Origin: Longicatena sp.
Lineage (GTDB): Bacteria; Bacillota_I; Bacilli_A; Erysipelotrichales; Erysipelotrichaceae
Direction of reading: 5' to 3'
DNA length: 8,765 nucleotides
Assembly (NCBI GenBank): GCA_020025055.1
Contig: JAHHST010000060.1
Location: forward strand, 1-8,765
The translations under genes and the position numbers were made by a program. Below the pieces are notes generated by a model. That model searched no databases, was not told the DNA's origin, and worked only from the letters and a program-made list of their open reading frames with translations. This document shows positions 1-6,183 of the stretch, piece by piece. Position 1 is the stretch's first letter, and every line of letters starts with the position of its first letter.

Positions 1-43
1 CTATTGTTTTTTTATGTAAAATAATTTCATCTACTGAAACATC

Positions 44-72
44 TTGAAAAAACAGAAAAAATTAGCTATAAT
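44..72 (+). promoter_or_regulatory. Sigma-A-type promoter for the thioredoxin-like lipoprotein
   Basis: TTGAAA at 44-49 and a perfect TATAAT at 67-72 are separated by exactly 17 bases. Transcription would start near 79, leaving a leader of about 24 bases before the ATG at 103. No operator or leader structure is visible. Confidence 0.8.
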
Positions 73-102
73 AAATAATTGCAATAAAGTTGAGGTATCA
101 TT

Positions 103-546
103 ATGAAAAAAACATGGGTTTTATTTCTTTGTATGAGTTTGTTATTGTTTGGATGTAAATTTGTAAAAAAAGATATGACAGTAGAGCAAGATCAAGTGCA
201 GTATATTGGAATAGAGGATGTTATCGATAAGATTGATCATAAGGATACATTTGTTCTTATTGTTACTAGAAAACATTGTCCATATTGTGAATCATTATTA
301 GAGATGATTGATCAAACAAAAGCAAATCATAAAACAATGATTTATGTTGTAGTTATGCAAGATGACACAAAAGAACAACTATTAAATGATAGTGAAAAAT
401 TAAAAAAATATTTGGATGAGGCATCGATTACACCTCAGTATTACTATATTAAGGATGGAGAGGTTGTAAGCAGAGAAAAAGGATTCACAAAAACATATCC
501 AGATCGTTTCTGGTATTGGATAAAAGAGAATAATATTGAAGAATAA
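103..546 (+). CDS. Thioredoxin-fold lipoprotein with CPYC motif
   Basis: This is a 147-residue exported, lipid-anchored thioredoxin-like protein, probably a disulfide oxidoreductase or thiol-handling protein on the outer face of the membrane. The N-terminus is a lipoprotein signal: MKK, a hydrophobic stretch, then the lipobox LFGC with the lipidated cysteine at residue 18. The redox motif CPYC lies at residues 59-62 after a predicted beta strand (FVLIVTRKHCPYC), and T110-P111 fits the cis-proline loop facing the active site. The fold is complete but minimal, without DsbA-type helical insertions. The start is supported by GAGG at 92-95, seven bases before the ATG. The gene has its own promoter and seems monocistronic, since a second promoter follows it. 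No DsbB, VKOR or CcdA partner lies nearby. The family resembles small thioredoxin-like proteins that include bacteriocin transport accessory proteins; the actual substrate is unknown. Confidence 0.82.
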   Translation: MKKTWVLFLCMSLLLFGCKFVKKDMTVEQDQVQYIGIEDVIDKIDHKDTFVLIVTRKHCPYCESLLEMIDQTKANHKTMIYVVVMQDDTKEQLLNDSEKLKKYLDEASITPQYYYIKDGEVVSREKGFTKTYPDRFWYWIKENNIEE

Positions 547-593
547 AAATGAAATATTCATTTAATGAAAGAATATGAAAATATATTAAACTG

Positions 594-622
594 TTGATAA
601 TTTTTTTCATTACAAGTATAAT
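594..622 (+). promoter_or_regulatory. Sigma-A-type promoter for the FMN oxidase/pyrophosphatase operon
   Basis: TTGATA at 594-599 and a perfect TATAAT at 617-622 have a 17-base spacer. The start site would be near 629, giving a leader of about 25 bases before the ATG at 654. Its presence argues that the upstream lipoprotein gene is a separate transcription unit. Confidence 0.8.
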
Positions 623-653
623 ATATTAGGAATAAATTTTATGTAAGAGAGCG

Positions 654-1685
654 ATGAGAAATATGAAAATGTGGGATGAAGTTTATAAAAGTGCAAAAGA
701 AAAATGCACGATATGTCGTTGTTGCAAAATTTGTGATGGACGAGCGTGTAGAGGAGAAACACCTGGACCTGGTGGAAAAGGTAGTGGAAGTGCTTTTGTA
801 AGAAATGCCGATATGTTAAAGCAAATTTTAATTAAAATGGATACAATTACGTCAAATGATGAGATTGATACAACGGCAGATTTCTTTGGACATAAAGTTG
901 CATTACCAGTATATGCAGCGCCTATTAGTGGTATTAAACAAAACTATGGTGCTGATTTAAGTGATTTGGATTATACAAAAGAACTTGTAGAGGGTTGTGA
1001 TTTGGCAAATACGGTAGCATTTACTGGTGATGGAATGTATGATCATATGTTTAAAGATCCACTCCATATTTTAAAGGAACATAACGGATTTGGTGTTCCA
1101 ACAATTAAGCCATGGCTATTTGACAATATGAAATGGCGCATCGAACTTGCAAATGATACAAAAGTGTTAGCAATTGCTTCAGATATTGATGCGAGTGGTT
1201 TAACGAATTTAAGAAATAGTGTAACTCCTGTAGGATTTAAAAGTGTGGAAGACTTGAAAGAAATAAAATCATTTGTTCAAGTGCCATTAATTTTAAAAGG
1301 AATACTAAGCGTGGAAGGTGCATTAAAAGCAGTGGAAGCTGGTGCTGATGGAATTATTGTTTCAAATCATGGTGGACGTGTTTTAGATGATAGTCCAAGT
1401 GGTATTGAAATGTTAGAGGAAATTGTAGCAGCAGTAGATGGAAAATTGAAAATTTATGTAGATGGAGCATTTCGCAGTGGAAACGATGTATTTAAGGCAT
1501 TAGCTCTTGGTGCAGATGGGGTTTTGATAGGAAGACCTGTTTCACAAGCAGTTATTGGTGGAGGAGCCCAAGGTGTTCAAATTTATATGAATAAAATAAA
1601 ATTAGAATTAAAAGAAGCAATGGCAATGTCAGGATGTAAAAAAATTCAAGATATTACCCGTGATAAAGTGATTGTTAAAATGTAA
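654..1685 (+). CDS. FMN-dependent alpha-hydroxy-acid oxidising protein with cysteine-rich N-terminus
   Basis: This 343-residue cytoplasmic flavoenzyme belongs to the family of glycolate oxidase, lactate oxidase and L-lactate dehydrogenase. Family hallmarks are present in order: the FMN-contacting lysine in LILKGI (K215), the SNHGGR motif with catalytic H239 and substrate-binding R242, the phosphate-binding segment VDGAFRSG (269-276) and IGRP (292-295). The expected chemistry is oxidation of a 2-hydroxy acid to a 2-oxo acid, but the substrate is not readable. The first 45 residues differ from classical members: six cysteines (18, 21, 23, 24, 27, 32) precede a glycine-rich stretch (GETPGPGGKGSG), and the usual N-terminal active-site tyrosine region is not recognisable. 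I recall clostridial homologues sharing the CDGxAC core. The ribosome binding site is weak (AAGAGAG just upstream), so ATGs at 663 and 669 are alternative starts. The pyrophosphatase-like gene follows 13 bases downstream in the same operon. Confidence 0.85.
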   Translation: MRNMKMWDEVYKSAKEKCTICRCCKICDGRACRGETPGPGGKGSGSAFVRNADMLKQILIKMDTITSNDEIDTTADFFGHKVALPVYAAPISGIKQNYGADLSDLDYTKELVEGCDLANTVAFTGDGMYDHMFKDPLHILKEHNGFGVPTIKPWLFDNMKWRIELANDTKVLAIASDIDASGLTNLRNSVTPVGFKSVEDLKEIKSFVQVPLILKGILSVEGALKAVEAGADGIIVSNHGGRVLDDSPSGIEMLEEIVAAVDGKLKIYVDGAFRSGNDVFKALALGADGVLIGRPVSQAVIGGGAQGVQIYMNKIKLELKEAMAMSGCKKIQDITRDKVIVKM

Positions 1686-1698
1686 TAGGAGGACAGTT

Positions 1699-2088
1699 AT
1701 GAACGCATATGAAAACAACGCATTTTTTTGGCAAAAATTGGATACTTTGTATTTATCAAGTAAATTAGTAATTGATCGCCCACGTAATACTTGTCATTAT
1801 AAATACAGTAATTTAATTTATCCAGTTGATTATGGATATTTAAGTGACACTGCGGGTACTGATCAAGTTCCAATTGATGTATTTAAAGGCAGTGAAAAGA
1901 AAAATTTAGTGCAAGCTGTAGTAATTAGTGCCGATATTTTGAAAAAAGATTGCGAAGTAAAATTATTAATTGGTTGTACTAAAGAAGAAGAATATGAAAT
2001 TTTGGAATTTTTAAATCAAACAGAATTTCAAAAAGCTGTTTTACTAAGAAGAGGAAATGATGTGCCTGATTGGGCGATGAATGATTAA
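1699..2088 (+). CDS. Short inorganic-pyrophosphatase-like protein
   Basis: This 129-residue cytoplasmic protein resembles the N-terminal half of family I (soluble) inorganic pyrophosphatases, which hydrolyse pyrophosphate to phosphate. The IDRP segment (25-28), YPVDYGYL (41-48, compare YPxNYGFI) and TDQVPIDV (54-61, compare EDGDPLDV) align with the canonical core, keeping aspartates 55 and 60. The second aspartate of the canonical DGDPLD motif is valine 57, and the C-terminal metal and phosphate ligands are only loosely matched by DCEVKLLIG (84-92). At 129 residues it is shorter than the usual 170-plus. I recall Firmicute and Bacteroidetes homologues of the same short type, so this looks like a subfamily rather than a fragment. 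The start at 1699 is fixed by AGGAGG at 1687-1692; an upstream TTG at 1672 in frame lacks such a site. It is co-transcribed with the flavoenzyme. Pyrophosphatase activity is unproven. Confidence 0.72.
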   Translation: MNAYENNAFFWQKLDTLYLSSKLVIDRPRNTCHYKYSNLIYPVDYGYLSDTAGTDQVPIDVFKGSEKKNLVQAVVISADILKKDCEVKLLIGCTKEEEYEILEFLNQTEFQKAVLLRRGNDVPDWAMND

Positions 2089-2111
2089 GCTGACAATGGT
2101 CAGCTTTTTTT
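2087..2111 (+). terminator. Intrinsic terminator of the FMN oxidase/pyrophosphatase operon
   Basis: AAGCTGAC (2087-2094) and GTCAGCTT (2099-2106) form a perfect 8-bp stem with a 4-base loop, and T residues run from 2105 to 2111. The stem begins inside the stop codon of the pyrophosphatase-like gene. Confidence 0.9.
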
Positions 2112-2116
2112 AGAAA

Positions 2117-2122
2117 TATAAT
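2117..2122 (+). promoter_or_regulatory. Possible -10 element for the lipoprotein-yihY-rlmD run
   Basis: A perfect TATAAT sits just after the terminator and 35 bases before the lipoprotein start. No convincing -35 is found 16-18 bases upstream, where the sequence lies inside the terminator hairpin. A promoter is expected here because a strong terminator precedes the operon, but the assignment is weak. Confidence 0.35.
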
Positions 2123-2157
2123 GCATGTTTTTCATATACTTATATAGGAGGAACTAT

Positions 2158-2631
2158 ATGAAGAAAATAATCATATTATGTTTTTGCTGTATAATGTGTG
2201 GATGTGTAAGTTTACATGGAAGCTTTAAAAATGGAACAATGGATATGGATCGATTTGTACAAGATTTTCAGAAAGTAAAGGAGACAAATCGATGGAAATA
2301 TGGTGTGTTGCAAGATACATCATTAACAAAAGCAAAAATTGAAGATTTGTATCATATACCGATGGTTCATGTTGAAAAAGCTTATGTATACCAGGGTGTT
2401 ATTCCATTGCAATGTACGGAATTAGCTTTATTTAAAATTGAATCAAAATATAAACAAGAGTTAATCGATGGGATTGAGAAAAGAAAAAAAGATATCGAGG
2501 AAAGTTATCCTAATGTTGATATAAATGATATATTGAATCAAAGTCAACAAGGAATGATTGGACAATATTATTATTTTATTCTTGGTGATGATGCAAGAAA
2601 GGTGGTAAACTATATACGAGGAAAGAAGTAG
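2158..2631 (+). CDS. DUF4358-like lipoprotein
   Basis: This is a 157-residue predicted lipoprotein of unknown function, anchored on the outer face of the membrane. The signal is short and cysteine-rich, with MCGC at 13-16 placing the lipidated cysteine at residue 16. The mature part resembles DUF4358 proteins of Firmicutes: an acidic-aromatic N-terminal part, a central TELALFKIES strand (87-96), a helix with repeated lysine, arginine and glutamate (KQELIDGIEKRKKDIEESY, 99-117), then a C-terminal GQYYYFILGDDARKVV segment (135-150). The family match is from memory of its pattern. The start at 2158 is set by AGGAGG at 2146-2151; an in-frame ATG at 2125 would add 11 residues that spoil the signal peptide and has no such site. 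Only 8 bases separate its TAG stop from the YihY-family gene, so the two are probably co-transcribed. Confidence 0.72.
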   Translation: MKKIIILCFCCIMCGCVSLHGSFKNGTMDMDRFVQDFQKVKETNRWKYGVLQDTSLTKAKIEDLYHIPMVHVEKAYVYQGVIPLQCTELALFKIESKYKQELIDGIEKRKKDIEESYPNVDINDILNQSQQGMIGQYYYFILGDDARKVVNYIRGKK

Positions 2632-2639
2632 GTGAAGCT

Positions 2640-3464
2640 ATGAATCGATTAAAATGTATATATGATGAGTTTACGTCATTCGAGGGAAGTTTATTTAAAT
2701 ATTCGCTCTCCTTTTCTTTATTATTAGCCCTAGCACCTTCTTTACTTATATTTGCATTATTATTTAAGTATGCATATCTGGATAATGGAATTATTTTAGA
2801 TTTTTTAATAAATTTTATGCCAGATGGAAACAAAGAAATGTTAAGTCAGTTATTACAATATTTTACAAACAAAAATTATAGTATGGTATCTTTTATTATT
2901 ACGATGTGTGCGTCTTTTTATTTAGCAAGTCGTAGTATCTTTTCTTTTTTATTAATTAGTGCTTCTCATGAACATGTGAATGTTCCCAAATGGTCTATTC
3001 GAATTAAATCAATTTTTCTTTTTGTGAATTTGGTTGTAATTGTTGTGGCAGCTATTTTTGTAGCAACAAATTTTTTAGAACTGCTGCCCTTGATTTCGGC
3101 TTCTATTATGTTGATGTTTTTCTATATGATGTATCGAGCATTAAGTTTTCGTAAAAGAGATTGGAGTTTTGGGATTGTTGGAGCAATTTTTTCAACAATT
3201 AGTATTCTGCTCTTGGCAACTTTGTTTGTAACGGTAGTAAAGCATTTTACATCTTATCAAGACGTATATGGACCATTGGCATCTTTGGTAACTTTGTTGT
3301 TGGCAATTTATTTAATTTCCTGTATTATATATTTTGGATTTTGTTTGAATCTAGTTGTAGAAGATACGTATGGTAAGGAAGATACGTTATTAATGAAATA
3401 TGAAAAATTATTTTATCATGCGAATAATATCGAAGATAAAATACTTAATAAGTTAAAAAAATAA
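2640..3464 (+). CDS. YihY/virulence factor BrkB family membrane protein
   Basis: This 274-residue integral membrane protein has about six predicted transmembrane segments, near residues 18-42, 81-107, 121-142, 148-166, 174-200 and 208-240. Family marks include the early FKYSLSFSLLLALAPSLL segment, the YLASRSIFSFLLISASH helix (94-110), and the GAIFSTISILLLATLFVTVV...YGPLASLVTLLLAIYLI stretch near the end. The family was once called ribonuclease BN by mistake; its members are inner membrane proteins of poorly known function, suspected of transport or envelope roles. The C-terminus is a charged cytoplasmic tail. The start follows AGGTGA at 2630-2635, which overlaps the stop of the upstream lipoprotein gene, so translation is likely coupled. 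The rRNA methyltransferase gene begins 21 bases after its stop. Family membership is fairly secure; the function is not. Confidence 0.85.
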   Translation: MNRLKCIYDEFTSFEGSLFKYSLSFSLLLALAPSLLIFALLFKYAYLDNGIILDFLINFMPDGNKEMLSQLLQYFTNKNYSMVSFIITMCASFYLASRSIFSFLLISASHEHVNVPKWSIRIKSIFLFVNLVVIVVAAIFVATNFLELLPLISASIMLMFFYMMYRALSFRKRDWSFGIVGAIFSTISILLLATLFVTVVKHFTSYQDVYGPLASLVTLLLAIYLISCIIYFGFCLNLVVEDTYGKEDTLLMKYEKLFYHANNIEDKILNKLKK

Positions 3465-3485
3465 TAAGAATATGAGGTAGAAAAA

Positions 3486-4829
3486 ATGAAGGTAGTAATT
3501 AAAAAGACAGGAATTAATGGGGAAGGTATAGGATATATTGATCGTTTGCCAGTGTTTGTTCCTGGAGCATTATTAGGTGAGGAAGTAGACATCCGCATTG
3601 TAGAAAGAAAAAATCGTTATGCAATTGGGGAAGTTAATAAGATTATTAAAAAAAGCAAAGATCGAATTCAGCCAAAATGTCGCATGCAACATGTATGTGG
3701 AGGTTGTCCATTGATGATTGCTCGTTATCCAAAACAATTAGAATATAAAAAAGATGTTTTAAGACAAACATTAATAAAATATGCACAAGTAGATCCTAAA
3801 AAAATTAAGAGTGTGATTCCAAGTGAAAATGTATTTGGGTATCGAAATCAATTTAAAATGCCTGTAGCAATGAATGAAGGACGTTTAGAAAGTGGATTAT
3901 TTATGCCAAATTCTAATTATTTTATTGATATTCGTCGATGCTTTATACATGAAGATGCATTAGAAAAAATGCGTTCTATGATTATGGAAGTGTTAAATGA
4001 TGAGGGCTATCAAGGATATAATCATCACGAAAAGAGTGGTATACGTAATTTAATCGTAAGAGGATTTGATGGTAAGTATCAATGTACGATTGTTACAGGA
4101 AATGATGAAATCGAACCAAGAACCATTGAAAAATTGATGAAAATCAAAGGACTATATAGTTTATGGCAGAGCATTCATACGATTAAGAAAACACCTGAAG
4201 TTTTTGGACCTAAGATGATTTTTTTAGCAGGAGAAAAGTTATTACCGTTACAATTAGAAGATTTACAGTTAGAGATTTCTCCACGTTCATTCTTTCAATT
4301 AAACACAAAGCAAGCGGTAAAACTATATCATACGATTGCTGATTGTATTCATGGTAATAATGAATTGATTGTAGAAGCATATAGTGGTATAGGTGCAATT
4401 TCACTATACTTAAAAGATAAAGCAAAGGAAATTATTGGTATTGAAAGTATCAAAGATGCAGTTGTTAACGCAAATCAGAATGCAAAGAAAAACGGATGTG
4501 AACATGTATCCTTTGTGTGTGATGATGCAGCTGATAAATTAGTATATATTTCTAAGAAGCGCTCTATTGATGTATTAGTCGTAGATCCACCTAGAAGTGG
4601 TTTAGATGATGCAATGTTAGAATGTATTTTAAGAAGTAAGATTAAACAAATTGTATATGTATCATGTAATCCAGCTACATTAGGTAAGAATTTAGCAATT
4701 TTACAAAGTAGATATGATGTAGAAAAGATTATACCGATTGATATGTTCCCACATACACCACATATTGAATCAGTTGTTGTATTAAACCAAACGAAAGCAA
4801 CGAACTATGCAAAACGCAGAAATAAATAA
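3486..4829 (+). CDS. rlmD: 23S rRNA (uracil-C5)-methyltransferase, RlmD/RlmCD type
   Basis: This complete 447-residue S-adenosylmethionine-dependent RNA methyltransferase of the TrmA/RumA family should convert a uracil in 23S rRNA to 5-methyluracil. It has an N-terminal TRAM RNA-binding domain (about 1-55) and four cysteines for a [4Fe-4S] cluster (C65, C71, C74, C152). A central domain follows, then a Rossmann methyltransferase domain with EAYSGIGAISLYL (297-309) as the cofactor loop, DPPRSG (367-372), the catalytic cysteine in SCNPATL (C394) and the general base in PHTPHIESV (E428). The cofactor loop reads EAYSG where DLYCG is common, a mild variation. In Firmicutes a single enzyme may modify both U747 and U1939 (RlmCD), so site specificity is left open. 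GAGGT at 3474-3478 lies seven bases before the start. It is the last gene of its operon, followed by a strong terminator. Confidence 0.93.
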   Translation: MKVVIKKTGINGEGIGYIDRLPVFVPGALLGEEVDIRIVERKNRYAIGEVNKIIKKSKDRIQPKCRMQHVCGGCPLMIARYPKQLEYKKDVLRQTLIKYAQVDPKKIKSVIPSENVFGYRNQFKMPVAMNEGRLESGLFMPNSNYFIDIRRCFIHEDALEKMRSMIMEVLNDEGYQGYNHHEKSGIRNLIVRGFDGKYQCTIVTGNDEIEPRTIEKLMKIKGLYSLWQSIHTIKKTPEVFGPKMIFLAGEKLLPLQLEDLQLEISPRSFFQLNTKQAVKLYHTIADCIHGNNELIVEAYSGIGAISLYLKDKAKEIIGIESIKDAVVNANQNAKKNGCEHVSFVCDDAADKLVYISKKRSIDVLVVDPPRSGLDDAMLECILRSKIKQIVYVSCNPATLGKNLAILQSRYDVEKIIPIDMFPHTPHIESVVVLNQTKATNYAKRRNK

Positions 4830-4860
4830 TTACAATATAAAGTTGTAAATAAAAATAAAT

Positions 4861-4920
4861 ACAGGTATATGTAGAAGAAGTGTGAAATTAGTACGCTTCT
4901 ATCCTATACCTGTTTTTTTT
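4861..4920 (+). terminator. Long-hairpin terminator after rlmD, probably bidirectional
   Basis: ACAGGTATA (4861-4869) pairs perfectly with TATACCTGT (4905-4913). Inside it AGAAGTGT (4876-4883) pairs with ACGCTTCT (4893-4900) with one G-U pair. Eight T residues (4913-4920) follow. On the minus strand the same hairpin is followed by a T-rich stretch (complement of 4848-4860), so it could also end transcripts of the decayed lipoprotein gene that converges from the right. Confidence 0.88.
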
Positions 4921-4937
4921 ATTATAGATTAGTTCAT

Positions 4938-5256
4938 TCATTTAGAAAGATTAGAAATTACGACATTTTTAACAATGCTATCATCATGATTATAATAGAC
5001 AATCACCATATGGTCTTCATCCTCTAATATCTAAATTTCGTCATATTCTCCACTTAAATAATTATCTGGATTTCCCCAAGCCTCATGGATCTTTTCGCTG
5101 TTTTTCTCAACTATGTTTTCCTATAATGGCTCTTCTTGAACTTCTTTATTCACATTGTTTAAGTCAGAAACATTTGTTTCTTGTTTTCCACATCCGACAA
5201 GATTGATTGTCATAAATAAGGATAATACAAAAATAGCTAGTCTTTTCGTGTTTCAC
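4938..5256 (-). pseudogene. Decayed lipoprotein gene, minus strand
   Basis: Read on the minus strand from about 5252 down to a TGA at 4938-4940, one frame gives a lipoprotein signal (NTKRLAIFVLSLFMTINLVGC) followed by a mature domain of about 85 residues. It is broken by TAG at 5121-5123 and TAG at 5031-5033. No start codon remains in frame: a TGA sits at the expected N-terminus, and GTG at 5254-5256 is out of frame with the signal, as if two bases had been lost. The mature part contains HEAWGNPDNYLSGEYDEI, then ILEDEDHMVIVYYN, a pattern I associate with small Firmicute lipoproteins of SmpA/BamE-like fold, where EIW is common; the second TAG could be a decayed TGG. Function is unknown. It converges on rlmD and would share its terminator. 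The continuous reading across the stops favours a recent pseudogene over chance. Confidence 0.72.
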
Positions 5257-5274
5257 TTTCTATCTAGTCATGTC

Positions 5275-5315
5275 ATATAACTACGTTATATCATATTTAA
5301 AATTCGATATATATC
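5275..5315. repeat. AT-rich inverted repeats upstream of the decayed lipoprotein gene
   Basis: ATATAAC (5275-5281) and GTTATAT (5285-5291) form a perfect 7-bp inverted repeat around TAC. The 10-base palindrome GATATATATC follows at 5306-5315. They lie between the decayed minus-strand gene and the regulator gene and could be operator remnants, but base composition makes such palindromes fairly easy to get by chance. Confidence 0.35.
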
Positions 5316-5370
5316 CTATGTAAATATTTTGTTTAAATACATGTTTTATCAAAAAAATATAGAAAGAAAT

Positions 5371-5437
5371 TTGTAGCATTGTAATCTGTTTATAAAATTG
5401 TAATAATTTAGGTAACATTTTGTAACTATTATAGAAT
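5371..5437 (+). promoter_or_regulatory. Putative operator/promoter of the two-component-ABC operon
   Basis: Repeated GTAA motifs cluster here: TTGTAG (5371-5376), ATTGTAAT (5378-5385), ATTGTAAT again exactly 19 bases later (5397-5404), and GTAAC at 5412-5416 and 5422-5426, one 10-base helical turn apart. OmpR/PhoB-family regulators commonly bind such direct repeats. Possible -10 elements are TATTAT (5427-5432) or TAGAAT (5432-5437); neither has a good -35, as expected for a promoter needing an activator. The site would serve autoregulation by the adjacent response regulator. Binding is inferred. Confidence 0.5.
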
Positions 5438-5469
5438 AAACTAAACTTAGGTAGAAAAGAGGAAGTATT

Positions 5470-6183
5470 ATGGAACATACAATTTTGATTGTTGAAGATG
5501 AACAAGGAATTAGGGAAGCGATTGGTATTTATATGCGAAATCAAGGATATCATATTATTTTGGCAGAAAATGGACAAGATGGTTTAAAAAAAGTGAATGA
5601 CGATGTTCATTGCGCAATTGTAGATATTATGATGCCTGTGATGGATGGTATTACCATGGTGGAAAAACTAAGAGAAAAGTGGGATTTTCCAATTATTTTT
5701 TTAAGTGCAAAAAGTGAAGATGTGGATAAAATCAATGGATTGATGGTTGGCGGAGATGACTATGTTACAAAACCATTTGGAAGTATGGAGTTAGTAGCAA
5801 GAGTACGCAGTCAATTAAGACGTTATGAGCAAATTTTACAGCTAAAAAATAATATTGTTGTAAAGAAACAAGAACATGTCTATGAGGTAGAAGGGTTATC
5901 CTTAAATACCATTTCAAAAGAAGTAAAAGTGAATGATCAATTCATTCATTTAACACCAAAAGAATTTCAAATATTAGAATTATTAATCAAACATCCTGGA
6001 CAAGTATTTTCAGCAGAACAAATCTATGAAAATATATGGAATGAAGAAGCGTTTGCGACGGATACCATTGCGGTACACATTCGTAGACTACGTGAAAAGA
6101 TTGAACCAGATCCAAAAAAACCAATGTATATTCAAGTTGTATGGGGTGTTGGTTATCGAATGAAAAGAGGGTATGAATCATGA
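5470..6183 (+). CDS. OmpR/PhoB-family response regulator
   Basis: This 237-residue cytoplasmic transcription factor is the output half of a two-component system. The receiver domain (about 1-118) carries the acidic pair E9-D10, phospho-acceptor D52 in VDIMMPVMDG, S79 in FLSAK, Y98 and the conserved lysine K101 in TKPF. A winged-helix DNA-binding domain fills residues 140-233, with LTPKEFQILELL (161-172), the recognition helix around TDTIAVHIRRLREKI (197-211) and the C-terminal wing VWGVGYRMKR (224-233). All phosphorylation residues are intact. The start follows AGAGGA at 5458-5463. It overlaps the kinase gene by four bases (ATGA), so the pair is translationally coupled. The repeats just upstream are a likely target. 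The sequence is VanR/PhoP-like in general type, but no specific regulon can be assigned. Confidence 0.93.
   Translation: MEHTILIVEDEQGIREAIGIYMRNQGYHIILAENGQDGLKKVNDDVHCAIVDIMMPVMDGITMVEKLREKWDFPIIFLSAKSEDVDKINGLMVGGDDYVTKPFGSMELVARVRSQLRRYEQILQLKNNIVVKKQEHVYEVEGLSLNTISKEVKVNDQFIHLTPKEFQILELLIKHPGQVFSAEQIYENIWNEEAFATDTIAVHIRRLREKIEPDPKKPMYIQVVWGVGYRMKRGYES

Noticed and set aside
554..576. ATATTC...GAATAT inverted repeat with TTCATT/AATGAA after the thioredoxin-like gene, as a possible terminator
   Set aside because: The stem is almost all A-T, is broken by unpaired bases, and has no T-run directly after it.
1672..1698. TTG start giving a nine-residue-longer pyrophosphatase-like protein
   Set aside because: The AGGAGG at 1687-1692 is placed correctly for the ATG at 1699, and the extra residues lie within the end of the upstream gene.
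2125..2157. Upstream ATG for the DUF4358-like lipoprotein
   Set aside because: It has no ribosome binding site, and it would put a charged 11-residue extension before a normal lipoprotein signal that has AGGAGG in place.
4938..5256. Amber (TAG) reassignment or pyrrolysine-type readthrough in the broken lipoprotein gene
   Set aside because: TAG is the natural stop of the lipoprotein at 2158-2631, right before the next gene's start, and the broken gene also lacks a start codon, which points to decay.
5281..5577. Minus-strand open frame of 98 codons across the regulator promoter
   Set aside because: It overlaps the start of the response regulator, its translation is low-complexity with many asparagine, phenylalanine and isoleucine residues, and it shows no domain or ribosome binding site.
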